A stretch of 64,000 bases of DNA from Dyadobacter sediminis (lineage in GTDB: Bacteria > Bacteroidota > Bacteroidia > Cytophagales > Spirosomataceae): the NCBI RefSeq assembly GCF_005860765.1, contig NZ_VCEI01000011.1:496001-560000 (forward strand), in the 5' to 3' direction. How positions within the stretch are numbered: the first letter of the stretch is position 1; every line of letters begins with the position of its first letter. Of the stretch, positions 46,535-56,099 are shown one piece after another. Both the position numbers and the translations under genes were made by a program. The notes below the pieces were generated by a model that did not search any database, was not told the DNA's origin, and saw only the letters and a program-made list of their open reading frames with translations.

Positions 46535-47704
46535 TTAAGGTGCAAAAACAACACGCATGCAATTGTCTGTTTTCTGCGTAAACATGTCGTATCCTTCCTG
46601 ACCTTGTTCCAGCCCCATTTTGTGCGTAACCATAAAGGACGGATCTACCTGGCCGCTTTGCACGTATTCAAGCAATTGCGGAATATACTTTTGTCCATGC
46701 ATCTGACCCATTTTGAAAGTAAGTCCTTTATTCATGGCGGCTCCCATCGGTATTTTATCCACAAAACCGCTGTATACACCCACGATGGAAACATTTCCGC
46801 CTTTGCGGCAGGCCATGATGGCGTCTCTCAAAACAAGCGGACGATCATTTTCCAGCTTTGCCCATTGCTTGACCTTGTCATACGCATACCCGAATCCGGA
46901 ACCGGAAGCTTCCATTCCCACGGCATCGATGCAGCAATCCGGGCCGCGGCCTGCAGTCATATCCCGGAGGGCTTCCAGAACATCGGCTTCTTCAAAATTG
47001 ATTGTTTCAGCTCTGCCTTTTTCCCGTGCCATACGCAGCCGGTAAGGTTCTTTGTCAATAGCGATGACTCTTTCTGCACCCATGAGCCAGGCGCTTTGAA
47101 TAGCCATTTGCCCGACACCGCCGCATCCCCAGATCGCAACCACGCTTCCCGGTTTGATATCCGCCATGTCTGCTGCCATGTAACCCGTCGGAAAGGCATC
47201 TGAACAGAAAATAACGGAATCATCATGCAGCCCTTCGGGTACTTTGAACGCGCCGATATCAGCAAACGGAATCCGGATATACTGCGCATGGCTGCCGGCA
47301 TACCCGCCGAAAGCATGTGTGTAACCGAATATTCCGGCCATGGTGTCGCCATACAGTTTTTCCGGCATGAAGGCATTCGGGTTGGTATTGTCGCATAACG
47401 AAAAGGAATCGTGCTGGCAATAATGACATTCTCCGCAGGCAATTACAGACGAAACCACAACACGGTCGCCTTTTACAAATTTCCTGACTTCGCTTCCGGT
47501 TTCCACCACTTCGCCCATGAATTCATGGCCAAGGACATCACCGGACTTTACAGTCGGTATAAAACCGTTGATGATATGGAGATCCGAACCGCAAACGGAT
47601 GAAAGCGTAACACGGATAATCATATCCTTTGGGCTGATAATCGCCGGATCGGGAATGTTTTCTACTCGCAGGTCTCTTACGTTGTTATAACAAAGGGCTT
47701 TCAT
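46535..47704 (-). CDS. Zinc-dependent alcohol dehydrogenase (formaldehyde-dehydrogenase-like)
   Basis: This 389-residue medium-chain dehydrogenase has both zinc sites: the catalytic C38 and H60-E61 (GHEF), and the structural cysteines C90, C93, C96 and C104 in ACGECHYCQHDSFSLC. WGCGGVGQ is the NAD-binding glycine motif. The length and the YDMFTQKTDNC C-terminus fit the glutathione-independent formaldehyde dehydrogenase-like group. It should oxidise an aldehyde or alcohol in the cytosol. Its start overlaps the end of the YgaP/SRPBCC gene by 20 bases, so the two are probably co-translated. Confidence 0.9.
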   Translation of the reverse strand: MKALCYNNVRDLRVENIPDPAIISPKDMIIRVTLSSVCGSDLHIINGFIPTVKSGDVLGHEFMGEVVETGSEVRKFVKGDRVVVSSVIACGECHYCQHDSFSLCDNTNPNAFMPEKLYGDTMAGIFGYTHAFGGYAGSHAQYIRIPFADIGAFKVPEGLHDDSVIFCSDAFPTGYMAADMADIKPGSVVAIWGCGGVGQMAIQSAWLMGAERVIAIDKEPYRLRMAREKGRAETINFEEADVLEALRDMTAGRGPDCCIDAVGMEASGSGFGYAYDKVKQWAKLENDRPLVLRDAIMACRKGGNVSIVGVYSGFVDKIPMGAAMNKGLTFKMGQMHGQKYIPQLLEYVQSGQVDPSFMVTHKMGLEQGQEGYDMFTQKTDNCMRVVFAP

Positions 47705-48497
47705 ATGTTTTTTCTATTTGGTCCATGGAATTGTCTTCAATTGTCTGCGTTTTGCCGGATGGTCTGGATTCACTCACCGGGATTTCACCTGTTTCAATGA
47801 GTCGTTTGAATCGTCTGAGATCTTCTTTCACCATCTGCTTGAAGGCCGGATTGAAAACTTTGGCCAGCGTTCCGCCGATGGCTCCGGCAGGCGGCAAATA
47901 TTTGATCACCACGTATATTTCAGTTCCTTGGCCTGCGGGTGCATCTTTGAACAGGATTTCACCCGAATTGTCCACACTGGCATTCGGAACGGAGCGCCAG
48001 ATGATTTTCTCATTTTCCACTTCTTCAATAATCTCCGCTTCCCATTCTATTTTGCCGATTCCGCCCGGTACCGGCGCAATCCAGTGCGATCGCTTGGAAT
48101 CGATCTGCGTTACTTCCGAAAGGTGCTGCATGAATTTCGGAAGGTTTTCCAGGTTTCTCCAGAATTGATAAACTTCGGTTCTGGGCTTGTTGATCGTCAG
48201 ACTCTTGGTTATTTCGGTGGATTCCGGCTTTGCAGCTTGTGACGTATCCCTCTTGACCATATTATTGACAGGACAATATCCCGATGCGCCTCTTTCAACT
48301 AATGCGGCGCCAGCCGCCGCTACCAGTAACCGCGGAATGGAAAACCTGCGAAGGCCGAAGCTCATGAGTGCAAGGCCGGCAACCGCCGAAATAATACGTT
48401 CTGAAGTTCCGACGTTCATATAAGCTGATCCGCTGCCAATCGGATCGGGAAGTGCTTCGGCAATGTACTCTGCCGATGTAACTTTGATCTGTGTCAT
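47685..48497 (-). CDS. Fusion of YgaP-like membrane domain and SRPBCC/polyketide-cyclase-like domain
   Basis: This 270-residue protein has an N-terminal YgaP/DUF2892-like region (about 25-85, NVGTSERIISAVAG through GYCPVNNMVKR) related to the 89-residue protein at 45736-46005. A START-like domain of the polyketide cyclase group follows (about 92-235, with TINKPRTEVYQFWRNLENLP). The C-terminus is a polar tail. The soluble domain should face the cytosol and could bind a hydrophobic ligand at the membrane. It starts the two-gene unit with the zinc dehydrogenase. Confidence 0.85.
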   Translation of the reverse strand: MTQIKVTSAEYIAEALPDPIGSGSAYMNVGTSERIISAVAGLALMSFGLRRFSIPRLLVAAAGAALVERGASGYCPVNNMVKRDTSQAAKPESTEITKSLTINKPRTEVYQFWRNLENLPKFMQHLSEVTQIDSKRSHWIAPVPGGIGKIEWEAEIIEEVENEKIIWRSVPNASVDNSGEILFKDAPAGQGTEIYVVIKYLPPAGAIGGTLAKVFNPAFKQMVKEDLRRFKRLIETGEIPVSESRPSGKTQTIEDNSMDQIEKTYESPLL

Positions 48498-48775
48498 TTC
48501 TTTGTCTGTTTAATTGTTAAAGCGTCGTTATTTTATCCAAATACTGTTTTTCTGGCTGCTGAAATAATGCGTACAGTGCGTAGACCTAATTCCCCAATCC
48601 AGAGATTTTCAGAAATTCCTGCAATCCCGTCTTTTAAGCAAACGGCTGTTACATATCCCACAACACGATGCTGCGTTCTGATACAGTTGTTTGAACTGAT
48701 GTCTTACAGGATAAAAATTATTCCTTAAGGATTGAAGAAAATTAAAATGGGACGGGTACGATGCGAATTGGAACT

Positions 48776-48821
48776 AAAAATCCCGTTTTTTATAACCATC
48801 ATGATTATAAAAACGGGATTG
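48776..48821 (-). terminator. Rho-independent terminator of the receiver-Crp regulator gene
   Basis: AATCCCGTTTTTATAA-type arms (from 48779, and 48804-48820) pair around a 9-base loop. The hairpin lies about 70 bases after the stop at 48888. The rest of 48498-48887 shows no gene; the promoter for the YgaP/SRPBCC unit should lie just after 48497. Confidence 0.8.
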
Positions 48822-48887
48822 TAATCAGGAGTGAAGCAGATTTAATATTGATACAGCTCCTCTTTGTTCCGGAAAGTTGACAGCAGT

Positions 48888-49952
48888 TTAATTGCGCATT
48901 TTGACCAGCTTATCATAATTCAGGATGGTGATGAGGCTTCCTTTGATGTCGATCAAGCGTTCGTCCTTGAAATCGGAAAGCGTGCGGATCACTGTTTCCG
49001 TCGCTGTGCCCACGAGTGAAGCAATATCTTCCCGGGTGATGGACATGGAAAAGGGCTTGGACTCGTCGTCCTGATAATGTTTTACAAGCATAATCAATGC
49101 CTGCGAAACCCTTTTCCGGACTGAATTGTAGGCGAGCTGCAGTAACCTTTCTTCGCGTTCCTTGATCTCGTTGGACAGCATTTTAATGAATTTGGAAGAC
49201 ACCTCGCGGTTTCCCTGTAGCAGGTTAAAAAAGTCTTCCTTCGGAATGATGGCGACTTCGGATGGTTCCAGCGAAATCGCCGTATCGCGGTACGATTCTC
49301 CCTGTAAAAGATCAAGGTAACCGAAGAAATCGCCTTCGCCGTACAGATCAGTTATGTATTCCTTTCCATTGTCATTGGATTTATAGGATTTTACTTTTCC
49401 TTTTCGTAAAAAAAACACGCTGGAAGGAGAGCTGCCTTCTGTATAAATGGTATCTTTTTTTCGCAGCAGTTTCACTTTTTTATCCTCGGTCAGTTTGGTA
49501 ATCAGGTCAAAAGAGCGTGCTTCTTCTATAAACTGGTCAAAGCCCTCGGGGGAGCGGTCAAATTGCTTTTTCAGCCTTTCGCTTTTTTTCAGCCGCATTT
49601 CCACCACATTCAGCAGCTCGATATCATCATAAGGCTTGGTCAGATAATCGTCGGCACCCATGGTCATACCTTTGCGATAGTCCTGTTTTTCAGCCTTCGC
49701 GGTCAGGAATACGAACGGAATCGTGGAAGTGCGTTCATCTTTTCCGAGCATATGCAACACGCCATAACCGTCGAGCTCGGGCATCATGATGTCGCAGATG
49801 ATCAGATCGGGTTTGTTTTGCGTGGCCAGCTGCAGACCTTCTTTCCCGTTTTTTGCCGTCACTACGTGATAGTTGGCAAGTTCCAGGATTTCGGCCGTGT
49901 TTTCCCTCATTTCGGGATTATCTTCAATCAGTAAAATTTTTCTATTTTCCAC
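48888..49952 (-). CDS. Response regulator with Crp/Fnr-type output (receiver, cNMP-fold, HTH)
   Basis: This 354-residue protein has a receiver domain (about 4-120, phospho-acceptor D54 in IICDIMMPEL, K106 in LTKP), a cyclic-nucleotide-binding-fold domain (about 150-250, GEGDFFGYLDLLQGESYRD) and a Crp-type helix-turn-helix (about 280-345, SITREDIASLVGTATETVIR). There are no FNR-type N-terminal cysteines. It couples a phosphorelay to a Crp-type DNA-binding output. The PAS histidine kinase gene 70 bases upstream is the likely partner. The dehydrogenase/YgaP operon next door is a plausible target. Confidence 0.92.
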   Translation of the reverse strand: MENRKILLIEDNPEMRENTAEILELANYHVVTAKNGKEGLQLATQNKPDLIICDIMMPELDGYGVLHMLGKDERTSTIPFVFLTAKAEKQDYRKGMTMGADDYLTKPYDDIELLNVVEMRLKKSERLKKQFDRSPEGFDQFIEEARSFDLITKLTEDKKVKLLRKKDTIYTEGSSPSSVFFLRKGKVKSYKSNDNGKEYITDLYGEGDFFGYLDLLQGESYRDTAISLEPSEVAIIPKEDFFNLLQGNREVSSKFIKMLSNEIKEREERLLQLAYNSVRKRVSQALIMLVKHYQDDESKPFSMSITREDIASLVGTATETVIRTLSDFKDERLIDIKGSLITILNYDKLVKMRN

Positions 49953-50022
49953 AAAAGGTTAGTTATCCTGGTCTAAACAGTTTCTATCAAAACATTTCTA
50001 ATCTGGCAGCACTGTTCCGGGT

Positions 50023-51273
50023 TCATGGCAAATGATTGGGAAGCTGAAGCTGGAATGTGGTGCCTGTTCCTACGTTGCTGGTAAATTTAACGGTGCCGCC
50101 CATCAGCGTTACGTAGCTTTGTACAATGTTGAGGCCGAGGCCTGTACCTTGTGCATTGCCGGCATTGACAGCTCTGAAAAAGCGTTCGAAAATATGCACC
50201 TGATCATTTTTCGGAATTCCGATCCCCTGATCTTCAATTTCAGCCTGAATCGTTTTTTCACTGGAAACAACTTTCAGAAAAATCCGCTTGCCGGCGTCAC
50301 TGTATTTGATGGCATTAGACAGCAGATTGAAAAGGATATTGCGCATCATCTGTTTGTCCAGCCATACTTCTTCATTCCCTTTGTAATCAAAAATGATCTG
50401 CTGATCTTCCTTGCACAGGCCTTTCATTTCTTCCATCAGGCTCTGACAAAATTCTTTGAGATCCATCCGGGCGGGAATATTCTGTACTCGGCCTTCTTCC
50501 AGTTTGCCGATGGAAAGAAAGTCATTCAGAATCTGCGTCAGATTGGTTACCGTAGACTTGATACGCTGCACGTGCTTCTGCCTTTTTTCCTCGTCTTCGG
50601 TCCGGGTGTATTTGCCGATGATGGAAGCGGAAGACAAAATGGTCGCCAGCGGCGTGCGGAACTCATGCGAAGCAATGGTTACAAACTGGCTTTTCATATT
50701 ATTGAGTTCGCGTTCTTTCTGCAGCGCACGGATTACTTCTTCCTGCGATTTCTCCACGTTGATGATCGCAGCCGCCAGCTCTTTCGTACGTTGCTCAACC
50801 CGCGCTTCCAGTTCGGCATTCAGCTTCTGGATTTCCGAATGTGCTTCAATAATCCGGTTCTGTTGGATTTTGCGGTCTGTAATATCTACTACAAAGCTTA
50901 CAACAAATTCGCCATCTGTGGTTTTAAATGGGCTGAGGCTTACTTCAACCGGAAATTCCGTGCCGTTTTTTCTTCTTGCAAAAAGATCCCGCAAGTGGCC
51001 CATTCCGCGTGCCCGTGGTAAAAGCAGATATTTGTCTCTGTAACCAATATGATTTTCGTTGAATCGTTCCGGAATAAGCCATTCTATTTTCTTGTTGAGC
51101 AGCTCTTCGGTGGAATAACCGAACATTTCACTTGCTTTTGGATTCAGTTTAACAATATTTCCCGTTTTGTCAATCACAACAATACCTTCTGTCGCATGCT
51201 TGAACAATGCGTCTAGCATTTCTATGTGACGTGTTATCATCAGGGCATATTTTAGTTTTTTCTTATCAAACAT
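50023..51273 (-). CDS. PAS-domain sensor histidine kinase
   Basis: This 416-residue cytosolic kinase has a PAS domain (about 18-132), a coiled-coil linker with QRTKELAAAI (about 150-195), a HisKA dimerisation domain with H203 in ASHEFRTPLA, and an HATPase domain (N-box NLLSNAIKYSD, DQGIGIP, GTGLGLNIVQ). No membrane helix is present, so the signal is internal, perhaps redox or a small molecule bound by PAS. The receiver-Crp regulator directly downstream is the expected substrate. Confidence 0.93.
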   Translation of the reverse strand: MFDKKKLKYALMITRHIEMLDALFKHATEGIVVIDKTGNIVKLNPKASEMFGYSTEELLNKKIEWLIPERFNENHIGYRDKYLLLPRARGMGHLRDLFARRKNGTEFPVEVSLSPFKTTDGEFVVSFVVDITDRKIQQNRIIEAHSEIQKLNAELEARVEQRTKELAAAIINVEKSQEEVIRALQKERELNNMKSQFVTIASHEFRTPLATILSSASIIGKYTRTEDEEKRQKHVQRIKSTVTNLTQILNDFLSIGKLEEGRVQNIPARMDLKEFCQSLMEEMKGLCKEDQQIIFDYKGNEEVWLDKQMMRNILFNLLSNAIKYSDAGKRIFLKVVSSEKTIQAEIEDQGIGIPKNDQVHIFERFFRAVNAGNAQGTGLGLNIVQSYVTLMGGTVKFTSNVGTGTTFQLQLPNHLP

Positions 51274-51776
51274 ACCAAGTTACTGTACAAAGGTTAACTG
51301 CGCAAGCGATTACATATTAAATAGTTTGATTTAGTTTAATACATTGTTGTAAGTTTCAACTTTATTAAAGTAGAATATTGTATTATTATAAGTAGAATAC
51401 ATTCTAATGTTCGGCACTGTATTCGTGTAATTTGTTTATAATCTTTGAACATTCCTTCTTTTGCAACATTTCTATGAAGCACATGACATTGTTACAAAAT
51501 GTATTTATTCAAATTCGCCCGGTCTTTACGACTTTATGCATTATGTCGTAAAAAACAAAATTACACAATCGGATTTTTCGGGAACATGACGAAGATCATG
51601 TTTACGGAACATACTATTTTGAAGAAGGCGCAGTTTTGCTGTCTTTTGCCACCGATGCCGTGCGAACAGAACATTTTTCAAGGACTGCAGGCAAAATGGA
51701 ACCTTTGCTGCCGATCCGCACAATGCCGTGCGGAGCACCTATTGGAAAGCCGGGCAGGGCAGGAGCAAATCTCTTT
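51274..51776. other. Intergenic region with a direct repeat
   Basis: About 500 bases precede the kinase gene and follow the Kelch gene. A 10-base direct repeat AAGTAGAATA lies at 51368-51377 and 51390-51399. A hairpin, TCCGCAC with GTGCGGA, occurs at about 51715-51734, 40 bases after the Kelch gene stop, without a clear T run. No gene is supported. Confidence 0.45.
51368..51399. repeat. Direct repeat AAGTAGAATA with 22-base spacing
   Basis: Two exact 10-base copies start 22 bases apart, two helical turns, about 95-125 bases upstream of the histidine kinase start. The arrangement would suit a dimeric regulator; no binding protein can be named. Confidence 0.45.
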
Positions 51777-53942
51777 TCAGCGCATCAGGATCCTGGCAAT
51801 TTCAGTTTCTCCGTTGGTAAGATGCATAACGATAAAGTGAATTCCCGGTGACAAATCAAGCCCGGATAGTTGTATTTTACAACCTTGTTCTGAAAACCGG
51901 ATGTTTGATTTTGAAATGCTTTGGATGCTTCCATTCGGTTCCATAAGCTGAATTTCGGAAATTTGTTTGCGCTTGTCCGTAAATTCAATCCGGATATGAT
52001 CTGTAGCAGGGTTCGGGAAAAGCAACGGTTTCATTCCGGCCTGTTTTTCTGCCGGGATCTTTTCAGATCCGCTTTCAGGCCAAAACGAATGTAAACCGGT
52101 TGTCCTCAGACTGGAAGCAGCGTCTTTGGGTTTTACGATGATGATGTAATTCGATGCACTTCCGGTTGCCGGGCTCTGCAGGTTTCCGCCGATGGTTACG
52201 CTTCCTGCCGGATAATCCTTGCTGTAAAGCGATAAGGTGCTGATACCGGGTTCATTGGTACCAAGCTTTTGAGTCTCCGGTTTCCAGTCTTGCAGCCATT
52301 CAGGCAGCGAGGTTGCACGCGGATCATAGGCTGCATAAACGGTCGCACTCTGCGTCAGACTGAAGGTGAGTACAGTTGAGCCGGTGTTTTTCTTGTCATT
52401 GTTAGGCGTTTTGATAAAAGGTGCATTCAGCAGAAACTCGGGCGCGGAAGTGATCACATAGGTACGGTCGCTGTAATACAAACCATTGACTTTCAGAATG
52501 GATTGTTCGTAATTGCCGGAAGAACTGGTATGAATATCCGTTATCAGTGACCCGGATGATCCGGAAGTTACTTGCAAATTAACGCAGAATGTTGCCGTTG
52601 AACCGGTGGAAAGTACCGTGGCTTTGATGGTACCGGTGTAGTTGCCGGCTGCGAGTCCGAGCGTGCTGATGCTGACCTCCACATTGGTACCATTCAGGTT
52701 TACATTGCCGGATGCGTTTTTTGTTATTTTCAACCAGCCAACATTGGAAGTAACCAGATACGGAGAAGTGTCTTCGAGACAGTATAGCAGATTACGGAAT
52801 ACCGATGATGTTCCCGAAGCCCGTGTTAGTGACGTACATGGAACGGAGAAACCAAGTGTTCTGGCATCGCTCCGTTTTACCTGAATCGAGTAGGTTTCCT
52901 TGCGTTCATTGGCATAATTGTCCCGTGCTCCATTGGTGATAATGAATGAACTTCCTGCAACTTTGGATGACAGCCCCAGAAAACTGCCGGGCAATTGGTA
53001 AGCGGACAAACTGGTCCAGCTGCCTGCACCATTGTTCGACTGCGGAGAAAACTGGTAAGTAGTATTTTGCGTATGATTGCTTGCGCCTTGCCCCGCAACC
53101 AGAAATATTTTACCGTCGATGGCAAAAGTGGATGCTTCGGCATGGGATCGCTGAACCGGAATGTCCGATAGTCTTTTCCATGTATTGGTTACCGGATCGT
53201 AAACATGGCAGTATTTCTGATCCACTGCCAGGCAATCATGCTTGAACTGGCCGCCGAGTGCATATATCTTACCGCCCAGAACGACATAGCTGAGGTGATT
53301 TCTGGGAATTGGCATGGGTGCCGATTTGTTTTCCCAGGTTGTGTTAACAGGATCAGCTAAATATTTGTCTACATCCAGCGTCAGGTGCAGCCTGGACTGA
53401 TCTTCGCAGATCGTTGGCCCGAAACCGCCAAATACGTGAATGGTCCGCCCGATCAGTCCGTATCCGCCGCCGCCGATCGGAAACTTTTCTCCGGTTGCCG
53501 GATCAATCAGTTCCGGGCCGTTCGACCAGGTGTCTGTTGTGATATTGTATATAACAACCTGACTGCTGACCGGCCCGTGCGCGTCAACGGACCTGCCGCC
53601 GATGTGCCAGACATTGTCATCCACCAGGACCACACCCTGATGCGTAATTTCCTTTCCTGCCGGAAACGGCGCGAGTGCTTTCCATTTGTTGGTGGCAAGG
53701 TCATACACTTCATTTTTATTTTCTATAACCGGGTTATCGCTGAATCCGCCAAATACATAAAATTTGTTCAGGTAAATGACATTATTGCCTTCTGCACGTT
53801 TGTTTAGCTCGTCGGCCTTCCGGATCCATTGCGCATGAACAGTAGTGATGATGAAAAAAAGAAGTAAAAAAGCTTTACAGGAAAGCTTTTGGAAACAGGA
53901 TGTCGAGTGAGAGAAAAATCGGGAAAGGTAAAGGTGTTCCAT
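51777..53942 (-). CDS. Secreted Kelch-repeat protein with T9SS sorting domain
   Basis: This 721-residue protein has a signal peptide (about 22-38, CKAFLLLFFIITTVHAQ), about five or six Kelch repeats (about 45-350, with YVFGGFSDN, VWHIGGRS and KIYALGGQFK) and an Ig-like BACON-type module (about 370-470, SNVGWLKITKNASG). A further beta-rich, possibly carbohydrate-binding region follows (about 475-620), then a T9SS type A sorting domain (last 80 residues, LLFPNPATDHIRIEF). It should be exported to the cell surface. A Kelch propeller may bind a ligand or form a scaffold; no enzyme domain is recognised. Confidence 0.85.
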   Translation of the reverse strand: MEHLYLSRFFSHSTSCFQKLSCKAFLLLFFIITTVHAQWIRKADELNKRAEGNNVIYLNKFYVFGGFSDNPVIENKNEVYDLATNKWKALAPFPAGKEITHQGVVLVDDNVWHIGGRSVDAHGPVSSQVVIYNITTDTWSNGPELIDPATGEKFPIGGGGYGLIGRTIHVFGGFGPTICEDQSRLHLTLDVDKYLADPVNTTWENKSAPMPIPRNHLSYVVLGGKIYALGGQFKHDCLAVDQKYCHVYDPVTNTWKRLSDIPVQRSHAEASTFAIDGKIFLVAGQGASNHTQNTTYQFSPQSNNGAGSWTSLSAYQLPGSFLGLSSKVAGSSFIITNGARDNYANERKETYSIQVKRSDARTLGFSVPCTSLTRASGTSSVFRNLLYCLEDTSPYLVTSNVGWLKITKNASGNVNLNGTNVEVSISTLGLAAGNYTGTIKATVLSTGSTATFCVNLQVTSGSSGSLITDIHTSSSGNYEQSILKVNGLYYSDRTYVITSAPEFLLNAPFIKTPNNDKKNTGSTVLTFSLTQSATVYAAYDPRATSLPEWLQDWKPETQKLGTNEPGISTLSLYSKDYPAGSVTIGGNLQSPATGSASNYIIIVKPKDAASSLRTTGLHSFWPESGSEKIPAEKQAGMKPLLFPNPATDHIRIEFTDKRKQISEIQLMEPNGSIQSISKSNIRFSEQGCKIQLSGLDLSPGIHFIVMHLTNGETEIARILMR

Positions 53943-54476
53943 AGTTTCGATTCAGATATAAGAGGTTGATTATAAGTTAATATTGCAGCGAAATCTATAT
54001 AGAAAGTTGTCTAAATACAAGCTGGCAAGTAGATGTTTTTCTGCATTGCGTATATTCCTCCAAAAGGGCTGGCTGGATCATCTGAAATCTGGTTTCTAAT
54101 GGAAAATAGAAGAATGCCGCTGCGTTTAGCGGGTTTGCCGGCCAACCGTTAAATAATTGTTTTTCAGATACGCCTGTGATCCGGCATGGTTATTAACGCA
54201 CTGAAAAAAGTGCAGCGAGCGAATGGGAAAGTACACAAGCCGACATCAGCCATGCCCGTCTGCATAAAACTCAGCCTTGTATTTCATTAAAAAATTTCTT
54301 GCTTTTAACCGGTATAAAAGTCTGGTATTGTTGTCTTAGTACTATCCGGTTGTGAACGAAAGCATGTATAATTCGATTTTAAAACTGTAATATTCCCGAA
54401 ACTTTGATTCTGCACACTGTATATCTTTATCAGGATGAATGACAATTCAGCTTCATGTGCTTAGAAGGTTGTGGTT
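53943..54476. other. Intergenic region between divergent genes
   Basis: About 530 bases separate the leftward Kelch gene from the rightward PAS/GAF gene. On the minus strand, near 53985-54025, TTG is followed about 20 bases later by TAGATTTC, one mismatch from TAnnTTTG, a possible promoter for the Kelch gene. No reading frame is supported. Confidence 0.45.
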
Positions 54477-56099
54477 ATGGCCGACACAAATTACATTAAT
54501 CAGATATTTAAAGCTTTGCCGACGCCCAGTCTGGTATTACGCACCGATTCGCCGAAATTCACCATTGTCGAGGTGAATGATGCGTACCTTCATATTGTAA
54601 AATGTACAAGGGAATCGATCATCGGGAAAGGTTTTTTCGAGGCTTTTTCCAACTATCTGTATTACGAAACACCCGGCGAAAACCTGCTGAAAAAACTGGT
54701 GGAAGATCATAAACCGAATCAGACACCGGTTTGCAAGTACGAGTTTCAAAATAATGGAACGGGCAATTATGAAGCCAGGCTGCTGATTTCGTCCAATATG
54801 CCCGTTTTTAATGAATACGATGAAGTGGAATACATCATCCGCTCCCTGACGGACGTTACAAGAATCCAGGTTCCGACGCCGGAACATACGCCTGACCTCA
54901 ACTTTTTGCGGGGTATTTATCTGGATTCAGTCGAAACCAAAAGGTTTGAAAATCTGGAACGTCTTGAAAGAAACATCCTGCAGCAGAGTTCACGCAAATA
55001 CAATCCGCTTTCGGAGATCCTACGGGAATACATTCTCGGGATTGAGCAGATTTTCCCCCAAATGAAATGTTCAGTCATGCGGTTGAAAGATAATATGCTT
55101 CAGAACCTTTCATCGCCTTCCCTGCATCCGGATTATATTGGTGCGATCAATAACCTGCCGATCAGAAAGAACGTGGCCAGCTGCGGAAGTGCCGCCTACC
55201 TTAAAAAACGGATTATTGTCAGCGATATTTCGACGGACCCGCTCTGGGCCGAGTACAGGGAAATGGCATTAAGGTACAAACTCCTCGCTTGCTGGTCCAC
55301 TCCGATTATTGATTCCGAAGATCATGTAATCGGTACATTCGCTGTTTATTACGATCGCATTAAAGTACCGGACGAAGACGAGATCCGGGGAATTGAACGT
55401 GCTATAACCATTCTGAACGTCATTCTGGAAAACAGGCAGAGTTCTGAAATTATTCTTGCCAGTAAAACCAAGCTGAAAAGCCTTGTAAAAGCACTCACCA
55501 AGAGCAATGAAAAGTATGAGCTCATCAGTCGTGCCACAAACGATGCCATTTATGACTGGGATATTATTTCCAACCATATCGAATGGGGACACGGCTATTA
55601 TAAAATGTTTGGTTTTGAAATGAACGATGAAAAGTTTTCGCTTGAAGATTGGGCAATGCATATTCATCCCGCAGACCGGAGAAAAATTAAGGAAGGACTT
55701 GAAACTACACTGGGCGACAAATGCCAGAGCAACTGGATCAGCGATTACCGGTTCAGAAAAGCCAATGGCAGCTATGCCTGCATACAAGAAAACGGATATA
55801 TTTTAAGAAAGCCAAATGGCACTGCCTATCGCATGATCGGGATCTTGCGCGATGTCACGGAAAGGCTATCGTATATTGAAGCCATTGAAGAGAAAAACAA
55901 GAAATTTCAGGAAATTGCCTGGATGCAGTCGCATGTGATCCGGGCGCCACTGGCCCGGCTGATCGCACTTGTGGACCTGATCAGGAATTACGAAAATTCT
56001 GAATCGGAAAGGAATGAGTTGATGGATTATTTACTAGAATCCGCTTACTCGCTGGATGATATCATCCGCAACATTTCAGACAAAACCATGTCAGGCTAG
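54477..56099 (+). CDS. PAS-GAF-PAS signalling protein with an H-box but no ATPase domain
   Basis: This 540-residue protein starts at ATG 54477 (a GTG two codons earlier is possible). It has a PAS domain (about 8-125), a GAF domain (about 170-325, with SCGSAAYLKKRIIVSDIS and LACWSTPI), a second PAS domain with PAC (about 350-470, WDIISNHIEWGHGY) and a final helical pair with MQSHVIRAPLARL resembling a HisKA H-box, H486. It ends 55 residues later with no HATPase domain, and the next gene runs in from the opposite direction. It cannot phosphorylate itself in the usual way, so it may be a phosphotransfer or scaffold protein, or a sensor acting with another kinase. Confidence 0.85.
   Translation: MADTNYINQIFKALPTPSLVLRTDSPKFTIVEVNDAYLHIVKCTRESIIGKGFFEAFSNYLYYETPGENLLKKLVEDHKPNQTPVCKYEFQNNGTGNYEARLLISSNMPVFNEYDEVEYIIRSLTDVTRIQVPTPEHTPDLNFLRGIYLDSVETKRFENLERLERNILQQSSRKYNPLSEILREYILGIEQIFPQMKCSVMRLKDNMLQNLSSPSLHPDYIGAINNLPIRKNVASCGSAAYLKKRIIVSDISTDPLWAEYREMALRYKLLACWSTPIIDSEDHVIGTFAVYYDRIKVPDEDEIRGIERAITILNVILENRQSSEIILASKTKLKSLVKALTKSNEKYELISRATNDAIYDWDIISNHIEWGHGYYKMFGFEMNDEKFSLEDWAMHIHPADRRKIKEGLETTLGDKCQSNWISDYRFRKANGSYACIQENGYILRKPNGTAYRMIGILRDVTERLSYIEAIEEKNKKFQEIAWMQSHVIRAPLARLIALVDLIRNYENSESERNELMDYLLESAYSLDDIIRNISDKTMSG

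Noticed and set aside
50032..51021. Plus-strand frame of 329 codons opposite the PAS histidine kinase
   Set aside because: Shadow of a kinase with all boxes intact; the translated product has no recognisable features.
51499..51840. Plus-strand frame of 113 codons between the kinase and Kelch genes
   Set aside because: It overlaps the end of the Kelch gene on the opposite strand and is rich in Cys and Arg without a domain.
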